64,000 nt of DNA from Spirogloea muscicola. Lineage: Eukaryota; Streptophyta; Zygnematophyceae; Spirogloeales; Spirogloeaceae. Under the pieces are notes generated by a model. The model was not told where the DNA came from. It was given only the letters and a program-made list of their open reading frames with translations, and searched no databases. Numbering within the stretch: position 1 is the stretch's first letter; each line of letters starts with the position of its first letter. Below are positions 11,909 to 23,600 of the stretch, in pieces. The stretch is from assembly GCA_009602725.1 (NCBI GenBank), contig WELB01000082.1, positions 208,653-272,652 on the forward strand. Direction: 5' to 3'. A program made the position numbers and the translations under genes.

Positions 11909-14308
11909 TTATGTATTGTACCTCGTCGCATCTGCCTCGTACTTGGACCTCGCTGCAGAGTTGCTCTGCTGACTGCTCATGTAGTGATTGAACAACATGG
12001 AGGACTGCGCGTGAGCGCCACTCAGGTCGACGCTGCCCGGCTGGTTGATAAGGTACGCTTCAGCTTGCGACAGGTCGCCAAAGTTGCCGGAGGTGCCCTC
12101 GCCCAGGCCGTCACTGCTTGCTGCCGCGACGAGCGAGCCTGGCAGTGGGTGGGAGCTCGGCACCCCCATCAGCTGGCCCATGCCCGGGACAGCCTCTCCC
12201 AGCGCATCTGTGCCAGCAGCCGCAGCCAGACGCTGTCGCTGTGACTGCTCCTGCTGAGCCTGCATGAGCATGTTCAGGTCGTAGGGTGACAAGGCCTGAA
12301 GCTGCGAAAGAGTGCCACTGCTGCCATCGCCGCCGCCGCCAAGTACGTTGCCCTTTGACGCTGTCGTGATGCCCTCGAGTCCAGTGAGCAGTGCAGGCTG
12401 CACAGGGCTTCCATCCAGGCCCTGCAGCTGCTGTAGCTGGGCGAGCGTCGCTAGCGTTCGAGAGTCGATCTCGCCCACGCTGGGCCGTCCTTGGTTGGTC
12501 CTCTTTGCAGCCGGCTGCAACGTTGCAGGGCTGCCCGTGCCTGAGCCAAGGTTTGCGCTGGACTTGGTCTGCACCGCTGCCTGCGAGCTGCGGCCCCCAG
12601 GCTGGATCTGCATGATGCCGCCCTTCTCCCCCTCTCTGGACGCCTGGAACGAAGCCACGGGATGGGGTTGCGGCTGGACCCCACTCAGGCGCTTCAGATA
12701 CAACCGGTACTTCTGCAGCAAGCAAGCCAGCCAGCCACCGCCATGCCCACAAACAGCCAGGATCAGGACTGAAGGCCATGTATACCCAAGCCATGAGGAC
12801 CGATCCGTGCCACGTGCCAGGTAGACCCCACCGGCATGACAGAAACACCATGGAAACACTGCAACCATGCCTGGATGCCTAGCTGCTCAGCACCCTGACC
12901 TACTGCGCTGGCAAGAATATGCTGCCACGAGAGTGAGGAGGTCACAAAGAGCCCTCTGTGAATGAGACACAGAGAGGGTCGTAAGGGAACCAAAGGTCCG
13001 ACCTGGAGGTGACTAGCCACATTCTCGCGCGTCAAGCCAGTCACATTCATGATCTCCAGTATCCTCTTAGGGACAGCCTCTGCACCAGAGATCTAGTTCA
13101 GAGCGAGCACAAAACAAAAGATCGACTAGCGACAACATGAACTAACTATTTGTCCCAGAAGCAGACATCTGAAGCTGGTGTCAAATCAGTCTGTGCTGCA
13201 TTGCTGAGGCGTGCTCCTGCATGCCAGTGCATGAAGAGCAGGCAGGTGAGGGTCCGCACTCTCTATGCCGAGCTCATTCACGGCGTTGACAAACTGCTGG
13301 TGCAGTTCCACAGACCACACAACGCGAGGCTTCTTGAGACCGTTGGGCTCCTCCAACATGTCCTCGGCAAATCTCTCCTCGGCAGACTCGCCCTCTGGCT
13401 TGCGCTTCCGGGTCGAGGACGTCAGCTCCTGCTCATGGCTATCAGGCAGCCGGCTCTCGTCCCACTCGCCGTGCCCGAGGACATCGTCGCGCTGGATCTC
13501 GCGCGTCTTCTTCCGCACCACGTGCTGCCAGATGTTGCGCAGCTCCTCCACGCGCACCGGCTTGATGAGGTAGTCGCAGGCGCCGTGCGTGATGCCCTTC
13601 ATGACCACGTTAGTCTCTCCGTAGGACGACATCACTGCAGGGGCACAACGCAGTTGCACAACGTAAGGCCCTGCATAAGCGTCTTCCCACAGCGGCAACT
13701 TGACCCAGGATACAACCACTTTTTGCTCCTATGGCAGCGCAGGACCGCCGTCAGGGCTCTCTCAGTCCGGCCCCTGTCTGTGTACACGTCATGAGGCAGG
13801 TAGGGCCTTCCTCGGGCACGACGTGCGCGTGAAGGGTAGACGGCAGGCGGGGACTCACTGATGACAGGGAGGTCGAGCTCCAAGCCGATGAGCTCCAGGA
13901 GCTTGAAGCCGTCCATTTGTGGCATGTTCACGTCGCTGATGACCAGGTCGAACTTGTCCTCGTTCTCCCGCAGCATCTTCAGCGCCACCATGGGGTTGCT
14001 GCACGTCGTCGCTGCCAGCACCGCCGTCCCACGCAAGGAGGTGAGGACAGGGAGCAGACTGAAACCCGGCCAGCTGTCTCGGAGCTCCGGCACTGAGAGG
14101 CCGGGCGAGGCTACGCCGCCGCGAGGGCGGCGCTCCTCGCCTCCACCGCCGCCGCCACCGCCGCCAGCAGGGGCTGCACAGACGGGCGCACACCGTGGTA
14201 GGAGCAGGCGCGCAGCATGCGGTCGAGGATGGTGAGGCACAGGATGTCGTCGTCCACGACCAGCACCCGCAGGCCGGCCGGGAAGGCGTCCAGGGACCCC
14301 GCCGCCAT
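11909..14308 (-). CDS. RRB: Type-B response regulator (receiver plus GARP/Myb-like DNA-binding domain)
   Basis: This is a nuclear transcription factor at the end of the cytokinin/His-Asp phosphorelay. Five exons on the minus strand, all phase-consistent, are 14308-14194, 14011-13859, 13634-13260, 13079-13003 and 12712-11909, giving 507 residues. The receiver domain (about residues 14-130) has the acidic pair in [12 protein letters not shown], the phospho-acceptor Asp in [17 protein letters not shown] and the conserved Lys in DYLIKPVR. The GARP domain follows: [52 protein letters not shown]. The C-terminal 250 residues are Gln/Gly/Ser-rich with a [16 protein letters not shown] segment, suiting an activation region. 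The start ATG lies just before the receiver, as in plant B-type ARRs. A single N at 14422 lies 114 bp upstream. Confidence 0.93.
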
Positions 14309-14729
14309 AGCGGCGCCGCGCGCTGGCTCGGGGGGCCCTCAAGCCCGGCAGCGCCGGCTGCCACCTGTGCCGGCCGAGTGCTCCCCGCGCAGGGAGCGCC
14401 GCGAGAGGGCGGCGGCGGCGGNTGGGCCCCGCAGGCAGCGGTGCGGGCGCGCGGCGGCGGCGGCGGCGGCGGCGGAGAACGCGGCGCGGCACCCGGATGG
14501 TGGTGGGTCGAGCAGCGGGAGTGGGGATGACGGGGCGGTTCTGGCTCTGGCACCGTCGCGGCCCGCCCAGACAAGCGGCCCAACAACCCGCCGCTCGCTT
14601 GGTTTGCACTTCTTCCACTGGTTTCCCCCGAGTCCGCAGCGCCACAAGTCGGAGTAACTGGCAGCGGGCACCCCGACGAGACCCAGAAGGAGCAGCCGAA
14701 GGTCGGCCTGCCCGCAGAGTGAAGTGCGT

Positions 14730-15090
14730 GGGCCTGGAACCGTTGGAAGACGTAGTTCTCCCAATGGGGGCAAGGGCTGTGAAAAGCCAGCCCGAAACAA
14801 GTATCGACGAGTTTCGAAGGGGCCAAACTACGAATGGGCCAAAAAGAAGAAAAAGTGGCTCTCCCAATGGGGGCAAGGGACTGTGAGAAGCCAGCCCGAA
14901 AAGAATTGACAAGGTTCGAAGGGGCCAAAAAGCGCTATCACAGAACTGGGTCAGGATGGACAACTCCATGACTACGAGCCGCAAATCCGAAAGGCTAGCT
15001 GCCGGAAAACAATCCACCTGACGAAAGCCAGAGGCTGCAGAAGGCTGCTCGAGAGCACAGCCAGCAAGCAGGTGCAAGGTGTGGGCCATC
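14730..15090 (-). repeat. Two hairpin units plus a family G fragment, reverse orientation
   Basis: Hairpin units lie at about 14751-14830 and 14865-14935, each with CTCCCAATGGGGGCAAGG, GTGAAAAGCCAGCCCG and GTTTCGAAGGGGCC. They are close to reverse complements of copies at 28500, 28900 and 38885. Next to them, about 14968-15090 on the minus strand reads like family G (LHLLAGCAL...SGFRQVDCFPAASL). The order (family G block, then hairpin units) is the same as at 28.7-28.97 kb. Confidence 0.6.
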
Positions 15091-15328
15091 GAATGCTGAA
15101 GGGAATGGAAGGAAACGGATATTCGCATGAGAACACCATGGCAAGCGACCCAGCGACGTTGAAGCCGGGCGGCTCCCCTTGCTGTCCCTGCCGACGATCA
15201 ATGGCCCGCAGCACAAGCGCCCTCAGCCCCTCAGCTCATTTGATGTCCTGTTGCTGACACGGGGGTATTGAGAGCCCCCTGTCTGCCGAGCCAGTTGCTC
15301 CGCTAACCTAGTCATGAACACCATCTGT

Positions 15329-15473
15329 ATGCACCTGGCTGGCCTTTACAGCCGCTCTCTTTAAACAGCCGCATTCTCTTACTGCTGCTCCTGCTGCTTG
15401 ACGTGGCACTTAGCGAAGAAGAATGCGGCTGCTGATGTAGAAAGAGCGCCTGTAAAAGCCAGCCAGGTGCATA
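15329..15473. repeat. Inverted repeat element, family F
   Basis: The left arm at about 15329-15377 (TGCACCTGGCTGGCC TTTACAGCCG ... CCGCATTCT) and the right arm at about 15421-15473 (AGAATGCGGCTG...CTGTAAAAGCCAGCCAGGTGCA) are near reverse complements with about 43 bp between. Single arms recur at 19166-19206 and, degenerate, near 54785-54855. The form is that of a small non-autonomous inverted-repeat element. No target duplication was verified. Confidence 0.55.
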
Positions 15474-16708
15474 CAGAGGTGCAAACAGCGGGCCCCACCT
15501 TGACGGACGTGCTTGCCTCTGTACTCGAGGCTGCTCTGGCCCTCTGCCACTCAATCAACGTCCTCCCCCTGGCCTGACAAAAGTTGTTCATCCGAGGAGG
15601 CAGTGGAGAGCCAGTGTGAAAAGCCAGCCCAAAGCATTGGCTGCCCCGGCCTGAGGCTTCCCAGCAGTGTTGATGGAGTCCGCTGTGGCCACCTGTGCCG
15701 CACTTGGCTGGCCTCCACAATGCCAGCGAGCACTTCCTGGCTTGTGACCCCAACCTCTGTTCCGCCTTTCGGCCACCCCACATGGTGTGCCGGCCTGCAT
15801 CATGCGACTTGCTGCTGTTGGAGGCGCGCCTGGTACTGACTGGCCCTCCGACCTTTTCCTTTCCTGTGTAGGAGCATCCTATGCCTAATCCTTGTACACA
15901 AAGTGATAGAAGGAAATGTAAGCAGCTATTTGACTGAGCGTCCACATCACCCAGCATAGAGCTTGCAAACATGACAGAGCAGCCGTGCAAGCCAGCGAAT
16001 GCATACAATAGATGATTGATGGGCAAGTGTTTCGACATTATCAGATCCTCAAAACAGGAGCTCCACTCCGTGACCGCTCGTCACCGCTCGTCAAGCAGAA
16101 AGCAAGTGCAAGAGGTGGACGGGGGAGGAAAGTCCAGCCATGCAAGCCAGAGGGAGCTGCTACGGCTCGACCAGCAAGCAAATTGGGGTACATTGCTACT
16201 CAGCTTCCGCACTACCATGCATGTGGTGCAGGAAAGACATATGCTGCCTGATCCAGGAATACAACTCCTGTCCCCAAGCTCCAGCTTCAGGGCAGCCCCC
16301 ACGATTGCAGAGGCAATTTGTTGTGCATGCTCGCCTCCCGTGTGCACCTGGCTTAGTGCTCACATATCACCAAGCACCCGGCTTGCTTTCCGTTCCACCC
16401 TCTGCCCTGCTGTACATCCTGTACAGCCCCAGCATATGCGCGCTCTAGGACCTGGCACTCTTCGTGGGGCAACCTTAGCACTCGTGGTCGTTGGAAAGGC
16501 TTGCCTGGCCTCACTGCAATAGGCAGCGGGGCCAGCCACCGTAGGTGGAGTAGGCAGTCAGCAACCTGGCGCTGCCAAGCAGTGCTGCAGAGATGGCTGC
16601 TGCAGCATGCTTGGAGGCTACTCACGGCCGACATGCAAAAAGGGCCTCCACCTGGCTGGTGGATCCAACACTGCCTGTGGAAAGAGGCATACATGCCAGG
16701 GGAGTAGA
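15474..16708. other. Intergenic region without recognised gene
   Basis: A short piece near 15600-15640 resembles the hairpin family (GTGTGAAAAGCCAGCCC). Several open frames of about 70-120 codons occur on both strands but overlap each other and resemble no known protein. Confidence 0.45.
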
Positions 16709-18919
16709 CTACAGCTTTGTCACTGGTCGCAGTGGGGCAGCCCCGCTCCCGCTCCCCAAGTGCTTGAATACTTCACCAACAAGGTTCTCGCCGTGGCCTG
16801 CCATTCCCGTGCCTCCCCTTGCTACCTCGATCAACTCCTTTGACTTGCAAGCCTTCCCGCACACACAGCAGCAGTGGTCTTTGACTACAAATTTGTCTGC
16901 ACTCAGCCCAAAGGAGCTTGTCAAATGCGTAGGCAGAACTTGCTAAAGTCAGGTGCTCCAGATGGTCTGCTGTGGTTGTGCCAGACTTGCATAGACGACA
17001 ATCACGACTCAAAGATAGGCCACGAACTTAGACAGCACAACTACAACGAGACTAGTTCTGCCTCAACGATGGTGCTCACCTGCACATTTCTTGCAGATGA
17101 CGTGGCCGCAAGTGCTAACGGCAGCTAGGTACGTCGTATTCGTGAGAGTTGTCTTGCATGAGGGGCAGATGAATCTAGACCACAAGATTGCAGGCTTCCA
17201 GTCGTCAGTATAGCACCCAAGTTACTTGCAAACCAGTGCGAGCTTTACGGACACCCAAGAAAAGGACTACACCGCAGCATGCTAGGTGCGTGCATGGACT
17301 TGCACATGGCAAGTGCAGCATGTAGCCCCGTTCATGTGGCAGGTGTGCATCCTGGCTGTACTGCAAATCTATCGGTAAAGGACGGCATATTTGGCATAGG
17401 AGAAAGTGTAGTCAGCAATCACTGGAGTAAGCAGCTGCCTCCTGACCTGTCATTTGACACCACGCTACTAGGCTCTCTGTCCGGCAGCTCTGTGAATATT
17501 ATTGGATAGAGGTCCTTCAGTCGCAGCTTCTCCTTGCCCTCAGGGCATATAGTGTCCGTGCTAGGAGCTTCAGCCCTCTCCACAGCCTCAGGTGTGGCTG
17601 AAGGAAGCCAGTAGGCCTTCATTGTCCTGAGCGATTCCTCTTCAAAGGCTGTCGTCTTGGCGCTGCTGGCCCCATGGAAGCTGGAACTGCGGTCAAGCTG
17701 GACGTGAATCTGTAGTCAACGCTAGAGGCCAATTCCAGGCAGCACTGGGACAGATATTCTACAACAAGCAAGGACCTGGAATCAAAGTGCAATTGCTAGC
17801 GGCCTGCCAAGCCCATAGCGGGAAGGGCATCAAGATGAAGCCAAAACTGCACTACATATGCCCAGTCTCAGTAACATGACAATGCTGGTGCAACGACAGC
17901 TAGAGCCACTCACTTGCTTTTTGCTGTCATACTCGGTAGGGACTGCACTATTGTTTTGCCGGTCAAAGGCCTCCAGCCGGCGTTCCTTCTCAGCAACTTC
18001 AACTTCTAACTGCTCCTCCTCGTCTTGCTTTTGCTGGCTCGCAAACAATGCAAGCTTTCTGCACCAACTCAAAGTAACCTGCAGATTAATGGCAGGCTCA
18101 AAGATACTGATTAAAAGGGATGCTAGCAGAGAGACAGTCTCAGGAAAGGTGGGCAGTACGTAGACGTGAAAATATCCCACTGCTGAACATCTATCTTAGA
18201 TCAGGAAGATGCAGAGAAGCTTGAGGCAAACAGCTAATAACAGCACTGTTCAAGGGCCAGCAAAGACATGGCCACCAAGGCGACTAGTTACATTTGCACA
18301 GTGGATTTGTCTTGTTATGGTCTTGTGATGTCCATTGGAGGCCCTTGGAGGACCGAACCAGATTCGGTAAACCCTAAACCCTGAACCCGTAATCCTACTC
18401 TGACCACTTGTGATCCACCTTTTGATGATCGGTCGGTAAGTGCGGGGCGGGCGAGAGGTGGAGGTGGGGTGGGGTTTACGCAGCATGAATTGCCCAGACT
18501 AAGACGCTGCCACGGCATCCTCGTGCTCACAAATCGTGGCAGTGCCGCTTGCACCATGCAGCCTCAAGGGCCCAAAGTGCGTAGCTCAGAACCGCTGCAG
18601 AGGCTCCCTCATAGCCGAGGCGCTAGCGAGCGGCACGACGGGGCGGCCCGCGAGGAAGGGGCGGAGCAAGCAGGCCTCACTTCTTGATGCCCTTCTTCTG
18701 GTGGAGGAGGCACTCGTAGATGCACTCCTTGCAGAAGACGTGGCCGCGGCGGCAGGCCAGCGGCTCCAGGAGGCGCTGCAGGCAGAGGCAGCAGGCGTCG
18801 AACTGCTTGATGGAGTCCTTGCCCAGCCGCTCGCGCTGGCTCCCGAACCCCAGCTTCCGCTTCTCCTCGTACGTGAAGATGGCCAGGTCATTGTTGTTGC
18901 GCGAGTGCCGCTGCGGCAT
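16709..18919 (-). CDS. NOSIP: NOSIP-type RING/U-box protein
   Basis: NOSIP homologues are nuclear/cytoplasmic E3-type proteins with split U-box/RING modules, also found with spliceosomes. The start ATG is at 18919-18917 (MPQRHSRNNNDLAIFTYEEK). Exon 1 ends near 18680 with CCLCLQRLLEPLACRRGHVF and CLLHQKKGIK. Further exons are near 18063-17917 (LALFASQQKQDEEEQLEVEV), 17645-17445 (AYWLPSATPEAVERAEAPST, CPEGKEKLRLKDLYPIIF) and 17168-17082 (FICPSCKTTLTNTTYLAAVS, TCGHVICKKC). The last, 16900-16709, encodes CCCVCGKACKSKELIEV, GGTGMAGHGENL and FKHLGSGSG and reaches its stop at 16709. Domain order and the C-terminal GGTGFAG-like block match plant NOSIP. Exon edges are approximate apart from start and stop. 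Telomere-like repeats lie in intron 1. Confidence 0.9.
18366..18392. promoter_or_regulatory. Telobox-like repeats in NOSIP intron 1
   Basis: The plus strand reads AAACCCTAAACCCTGAACCC, two exact plant telomere units and one degenerate unit. Teloboxes (AAACCCTA) are common cis-elements near the 5' ends of plant housekeeping genes. A function here is inference. A relic of telomere insertion is the alternative. Confidence 0.5.
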
Positions 18920-18954
18920 GGTGCCCCGCAAGGTGGCGCGCGAGGCGCAGCGCA

Positions 18955-19140
18955 GGCGCCTCCTGGGCAGCGGCGGCCGCTGCTCTCGGCGGCAGAGGCC
19001 GCGGCCGCGGGGCGCGCGGGCGAGCTTTCGGGAAGACGGCAGGCCGCNGGGCAGCGGCCGCTGCTCTCGGCGGCAGAGGCCGCGGCAGCGGGGCGCGCGG
19101 GCGAGCTTCCGGAAGACAGCAGACCGCCGCTGCCCGGGGC
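18955..19140. repeat. Near-identical 85-bp direct duplication around a single N (19048), probable assembly scar
   Basis: The segment GGGCAGCGGCGGCCGCTGC... to ...GAAGACGGCAGGCCGC before the N is repeated with a few differences after it, ending GAAGACAGCAGACCGC. Two contig ends that overlap but were not merged would look like this. It lies in the 5' flank of the NOSIP gene. A real tandem duplication is the alternative. Confidence 0.6.
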
Positions 19141-20651
19141 TTAAATGTAAGCGGGGCTGGTAATGAATGTGGAAAGAGTGGCTGTAAAAGCCAGCCAGGT
19201 GCATACAGGGGGTGTTCCGTATTGCTGTGTTGCTGTGACATTACTGCCTTCCTCTTCCGTGCTTTCTTTCAAGGCCCCTTCAGACCTTGTCTTCTGTTTT
19301 CCACTTCCCCTGTAGGAGAAACACTTAGTAAGAGATGAACACTCTTCCAATAGAAAGGGGCAAAGGGGCAAGGGCTGTGAACAGCCAGCCCGAATAAAAT
19401 CAAATAAGGTCCGAAGGGCCAGAAAACCAGGCTTCTGTCGTCGCAGGAAAGGCTTGACAGATGCCTCGAGACCGTACACTTCACCAGGCTGACGACTGGG
19501 GAAGTTGTCTACTTCCTTGAGCTGAGGATGGCACAGCCCGGAGTCGTGACGCTGGCGCTGAAACGGCGACGGGAGGAGGCAGTTGTGTGGACTACCTTAA
19601 TGGCAGCAACAGTGGTCGTCGATGTTAACATAGATATTACACCGCTCATGCTACCCCGTTGGCAGTGGAATGTCACTTGCTAGTGGCGGGGCATTGGCGG
19701 GGACCGTCAGTATGGAGGTGGTGGCCGATCGATGGGGCAGATTTTCGGTGGTAGATTGCAGATGGCATCCGACAAGTCATGGACGGGTAGTTGACAGGAA
19801 AGTGTTGGCCACACGGGCTGGTAGGGCCTTGATGCAGGGAGACGCGCAGTCCGTTGGGCTATATAGAGAAGGACTCGCCCATTGAGGATAGGGGCTGGAA
19901 AATCCAGACCACAAAAGAATGAACAAAGTACGAGAAGGGGGCTAGGGGAAGCGCTAAGAAAACAAGCACAACAAGAAACAAAGCAGCTACGTATTACTCA
20001 GTAACCCCTGCTAAGCAGCCTCAGGTCAGAGAAGCTAGGCTCCTGGGGGGAACATCGGGAAGGGAAGGCAGTGTGAGTTCATCACCCCCCTAGACCCCTG
20101 CACCTTGAACCTGCAGTATCCTTGTCTATCAGACCACTGCAGCTCCATCCCAATGCCTTCGGCGCTTTTCTTGCTCCACCGGCAGCCCGGGCTTGGCGAT
20201 GCGCAGCATTCGTGCACTTGATAAGTATATACTATGTCTTTCAGAATTGCGACACTGTTCATCATTCAGCATGCACTACTGCAGATATTAGTCAGTTCAA
20301 CATTCTTGAGGACCGCTCTTGGAGCCCATGTCCATTACACAATCATGTCCAACAGTAAGATGGTGTACGATCGCCCTCAATTTACGCACAATACCGGGTC
20401 ATAATTAGCACAACTACTGGCAGAGCTGAAAGGCCTTTCGCCTTGTTCACGACTATGGGAGTGGCTGCAATTGAGCCAATCATAAATTGCATTGAAAAAC
20501 TTAACGAGCATGTACACAAAGAGCACCGAAGCAACTAAAAGAATACTTGTAACAAGGCTGATGCATATTTTGCAGCAGAGTGAAGGACGTCAGGGCAGGG
20601 TAAGGTTGGAGGCTTGTATGTGCTTGAGCTTGATACACAAATGAGTCGGAT
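19141..20651. other. Intergenic region with repeat copies
   Basis: A family F arm lies at 19166-19206 (GAGTGGCTGTAAAAGCCAGC). Minus-oriented hairpin units are at 19340-19415 and 19868-19940; the latter has the CTCGCCCATTGAGGATAGGG variant also found at 5165 and 48055. No gene is recognised. Confidence 0.5.
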
Positions 20652-23600
20652 CTAGTTGACAGAAATGGGCTCGCCTGCCTTCTCCACAGTAAAGAAATCT
20701 TGCAGAGCCATCATTTCAATGGGCGACTCAATCAGACCCTGGATGGCTTTCAGATTCGCCTGGGCAGCTGCAATTGTAGTGACCACAGGGATCTGCAAAT
20801 GACGGGGGAATATATTTAGATACGAATACACAATTACCACTTTATGAGTGCACTAGACCTGCAAAGCTGCTTGCCTCTATAAACTCCTGGAATAATTGAC
20901 GTGCAACTTTTGCTTGTCACTGACCCTGCTTAACTTCAATGTGATTGCTCCCAGAAATGCATCACTAGCAGGACTGACCTTGTAAGCCAAGGCGGAGCGC
21001 CTGAGGAAACGGCCATCCTTTCGGTCGAGCTCGTCACCAGACGAAGTAATGAGGAGCATCTGGATGTCACCATTAGCAACCATGTCCCCAGCATGAGGCC
21101 GTCCCTCGTGGAGTTTGAGGACTCTCTCTACAGGTACTCCAGCCTTCTCTATTGCTGAAGCAGTGCCGCCCGTGGCTAAGAGCTTGAAGCCCAGCTCGTG
21201 GAAGCCCTTGGCAATGGGTAGCACCTGTGCACATGGTCAGAAGCGCAAGTGAATATGGCAGACCTGTGCCCACTGACAGCCTTGGCTGTGCAGAAAGTTA
21301 TACAAGATCCTGCAATGGCAGCTGAAAGGAGACAGAATGCTTACCTTCTCCTTGGTTTGGTCGTTCATGGAGATGAAGATGGAGCCAGAGAGGGGCAGCC
21401 TTTGAAATGCAGCAATCTGTGCCTTTGCAAAGGCCTTGGAGAAAGTTCTGTCAATGCCCATGACCTCTCCTGTGCTGCGCATCTCCGGCCCCAACAGGAC
21501 ATCTGCCCCAGGGAATTTCTCAAAAGGAAGAACAGCCTCCTTGACAGAGACATGATCTGGAATCACTTCTTTGGTGTAGTTCAAGTCATGCACTGCAAAT
21601 GTGGAGGAGCAGAGGTTAATCAGGCAATGCTGCTCAGGAGAACTAGGCAAAGGCGCAAGAGTACCGTCCCAGAAAAAAATAATTTCACTTCTCAACGTCC
21701 CACCTTGACATTTCATGTAAAGAAGATCTTCTCACCTTTCTTCCCAGACATCACCAAGGATGCATACTTTGCCAAAGGGTGTCCAATGGCTTTGCTGACA
21801 AAGGGTACCGTCCTTGATGCCCTGGGGTTGGCTTCAATAATGTAGCAGTCACCATTTTGCATGACTGCATACTGGCAATTCATGAGCCCAACCACATTCA
21901 ACTTTCTTGCAAGCTTGACTGTCCAGTCTCTGATAATTGTCAAGGCCTCTTTGCTGATGGTTTGCGTCGGTATCGAGCAGGCAGAGTCACCAGAATGTAC
22001 ACCCGCCTCCTCAGTGTGCTCCATAATCCCACCAATCACCACATTCCCATCGTGATCCGCCAATGAGTCCACATCGAGCTCAGTGGCTCCCTGCAGGAAG
22101 AGATGGAAGTAGGAGCTAATAGCACCGTGAAGCTCATGTGGTACAGAATATCAGATAATTGCAAATTGGATGCTAGAATACATATATTGGCTCCTGGTTT
22201 GGCCAACCATGCATGATTGCAGTCACTAAGGGGGCATCAGGTAAGCAGTCCTTGATAGAAATTGAAATTGATATACATTTACCGTATAAAAACATGGCCA
22301 GCCTTAACGAGGCAGGCCCAAGCTGGACAAAGTCTTCAGCACAAGTAGGATGACTCACAATGAGATATTTGTCAACAAGGACAGGCCTCTCTGGGTCCAC
22401 CTCCACAGCTGTCACCAGGTACTTCTTCAGGGCAGCATCGCTGTAGACAATCTCCATGGCCCTTCCTCCCAGGACATACGATGGTCGAACCACAACAGGA
22501 TAGCCCACTCGTTCTGCCACTGCCAATGCATCCTCCTCGCTCCTGGCAATACCGCCTGTACATCCATAGGTAGAAGGAAGGAAATTTACATGAGAGAGTA
22601 AGATATTAGTGGATGAAAATAGGAAGAAAAGCTACCAGTGGACAACATCCTACTTACTATGTCTGTGCAACATGGAAACTGCAAGCTGTCAAGGATCTCT
22701 GACCTGGTGGTTGCTTGATGCCAAGCTCATTGAGCATGGCCTCGAAGCGCTTCCGATCTTCAGCAGCATCAATAGAGTCCGGTGACGTACCCCAAACCTT
22801 CACAAGGCCTTTTCCACTTGAAGAAGGAATTTGATTTTTGTCGAGGTATTGTTGGATGGGCAGAGCAAGTTTCAATGGCGTCTGCCCGCCAAACTGCATG
22901 CTCACCATCACATGAATAGCGCAAGATCAGTCATGGGCTTTTCTATGTAACTCCAGGTGATTACAAGCCACGCACATGGACTGCTATGGTGCAAGATTGT
23001 GCAACTGCAACAAAGCATGTGACAGAAGGGGCTGATACTCTAGCAGTGACCATTTACCTGCACAATGATGCCATCTGGACGTTCCAGATCAATGACATTG
23101 ATGACATCCTCAACGGTCAAAGGCTCAAAGTAGAGACGGTCACTGGTGTCATAGTCAGTAGACACAGTCTCCGGGTTGGAATTCATCATAATAGTCTCAA
23201 AGCCAGCAGCCTGTAGCACATTCAAAGCCTTGCAAAATATCAGATGTAGCAATCATGCATTGCCAAGCTGCACAGCTGTGTTGATCGAATATAGGAGTGG
23301 AAATATGACAGCAGGTCAATGAAGCAAGAGACTCTAATCAGATGCAGTGACGCGTAGAATAGGGCATTCTCGAGAGGCCAAGAGCTCAAGTAAAGCCCTG
23401 GAGCAAGTAAGCCTTACCTGCAGCGCAAATGAAGCATGGCAACAGCAGTAATCAAACTCAATACCCTGCCCTATTCTGTTTGGGCCACCTCCGAGGATGA
23501 GGACTTTTTCATTGGAAGTGGGTTCTGTCTCGTCTTCGTCGTCATAGGAAGAGTACTGCAAACAGCAAGGAGGTCCATGAAGAACATCATAAAGATCACC

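Noticed and set aside
13632-15128. 498-codon minus-strand open frame
   Set aside because: It fuses a real receiver exon of the type-B response regulator with introns, the GC-rich 5' flank, the N at 14422 and upstream repeats. The spliced five-exon model explains the coding part.
20877-21716. Separate small genes within the CARB region
   Set aside because: They are exons plus introns of CARB read through; each conserved block belongs to the one protein.
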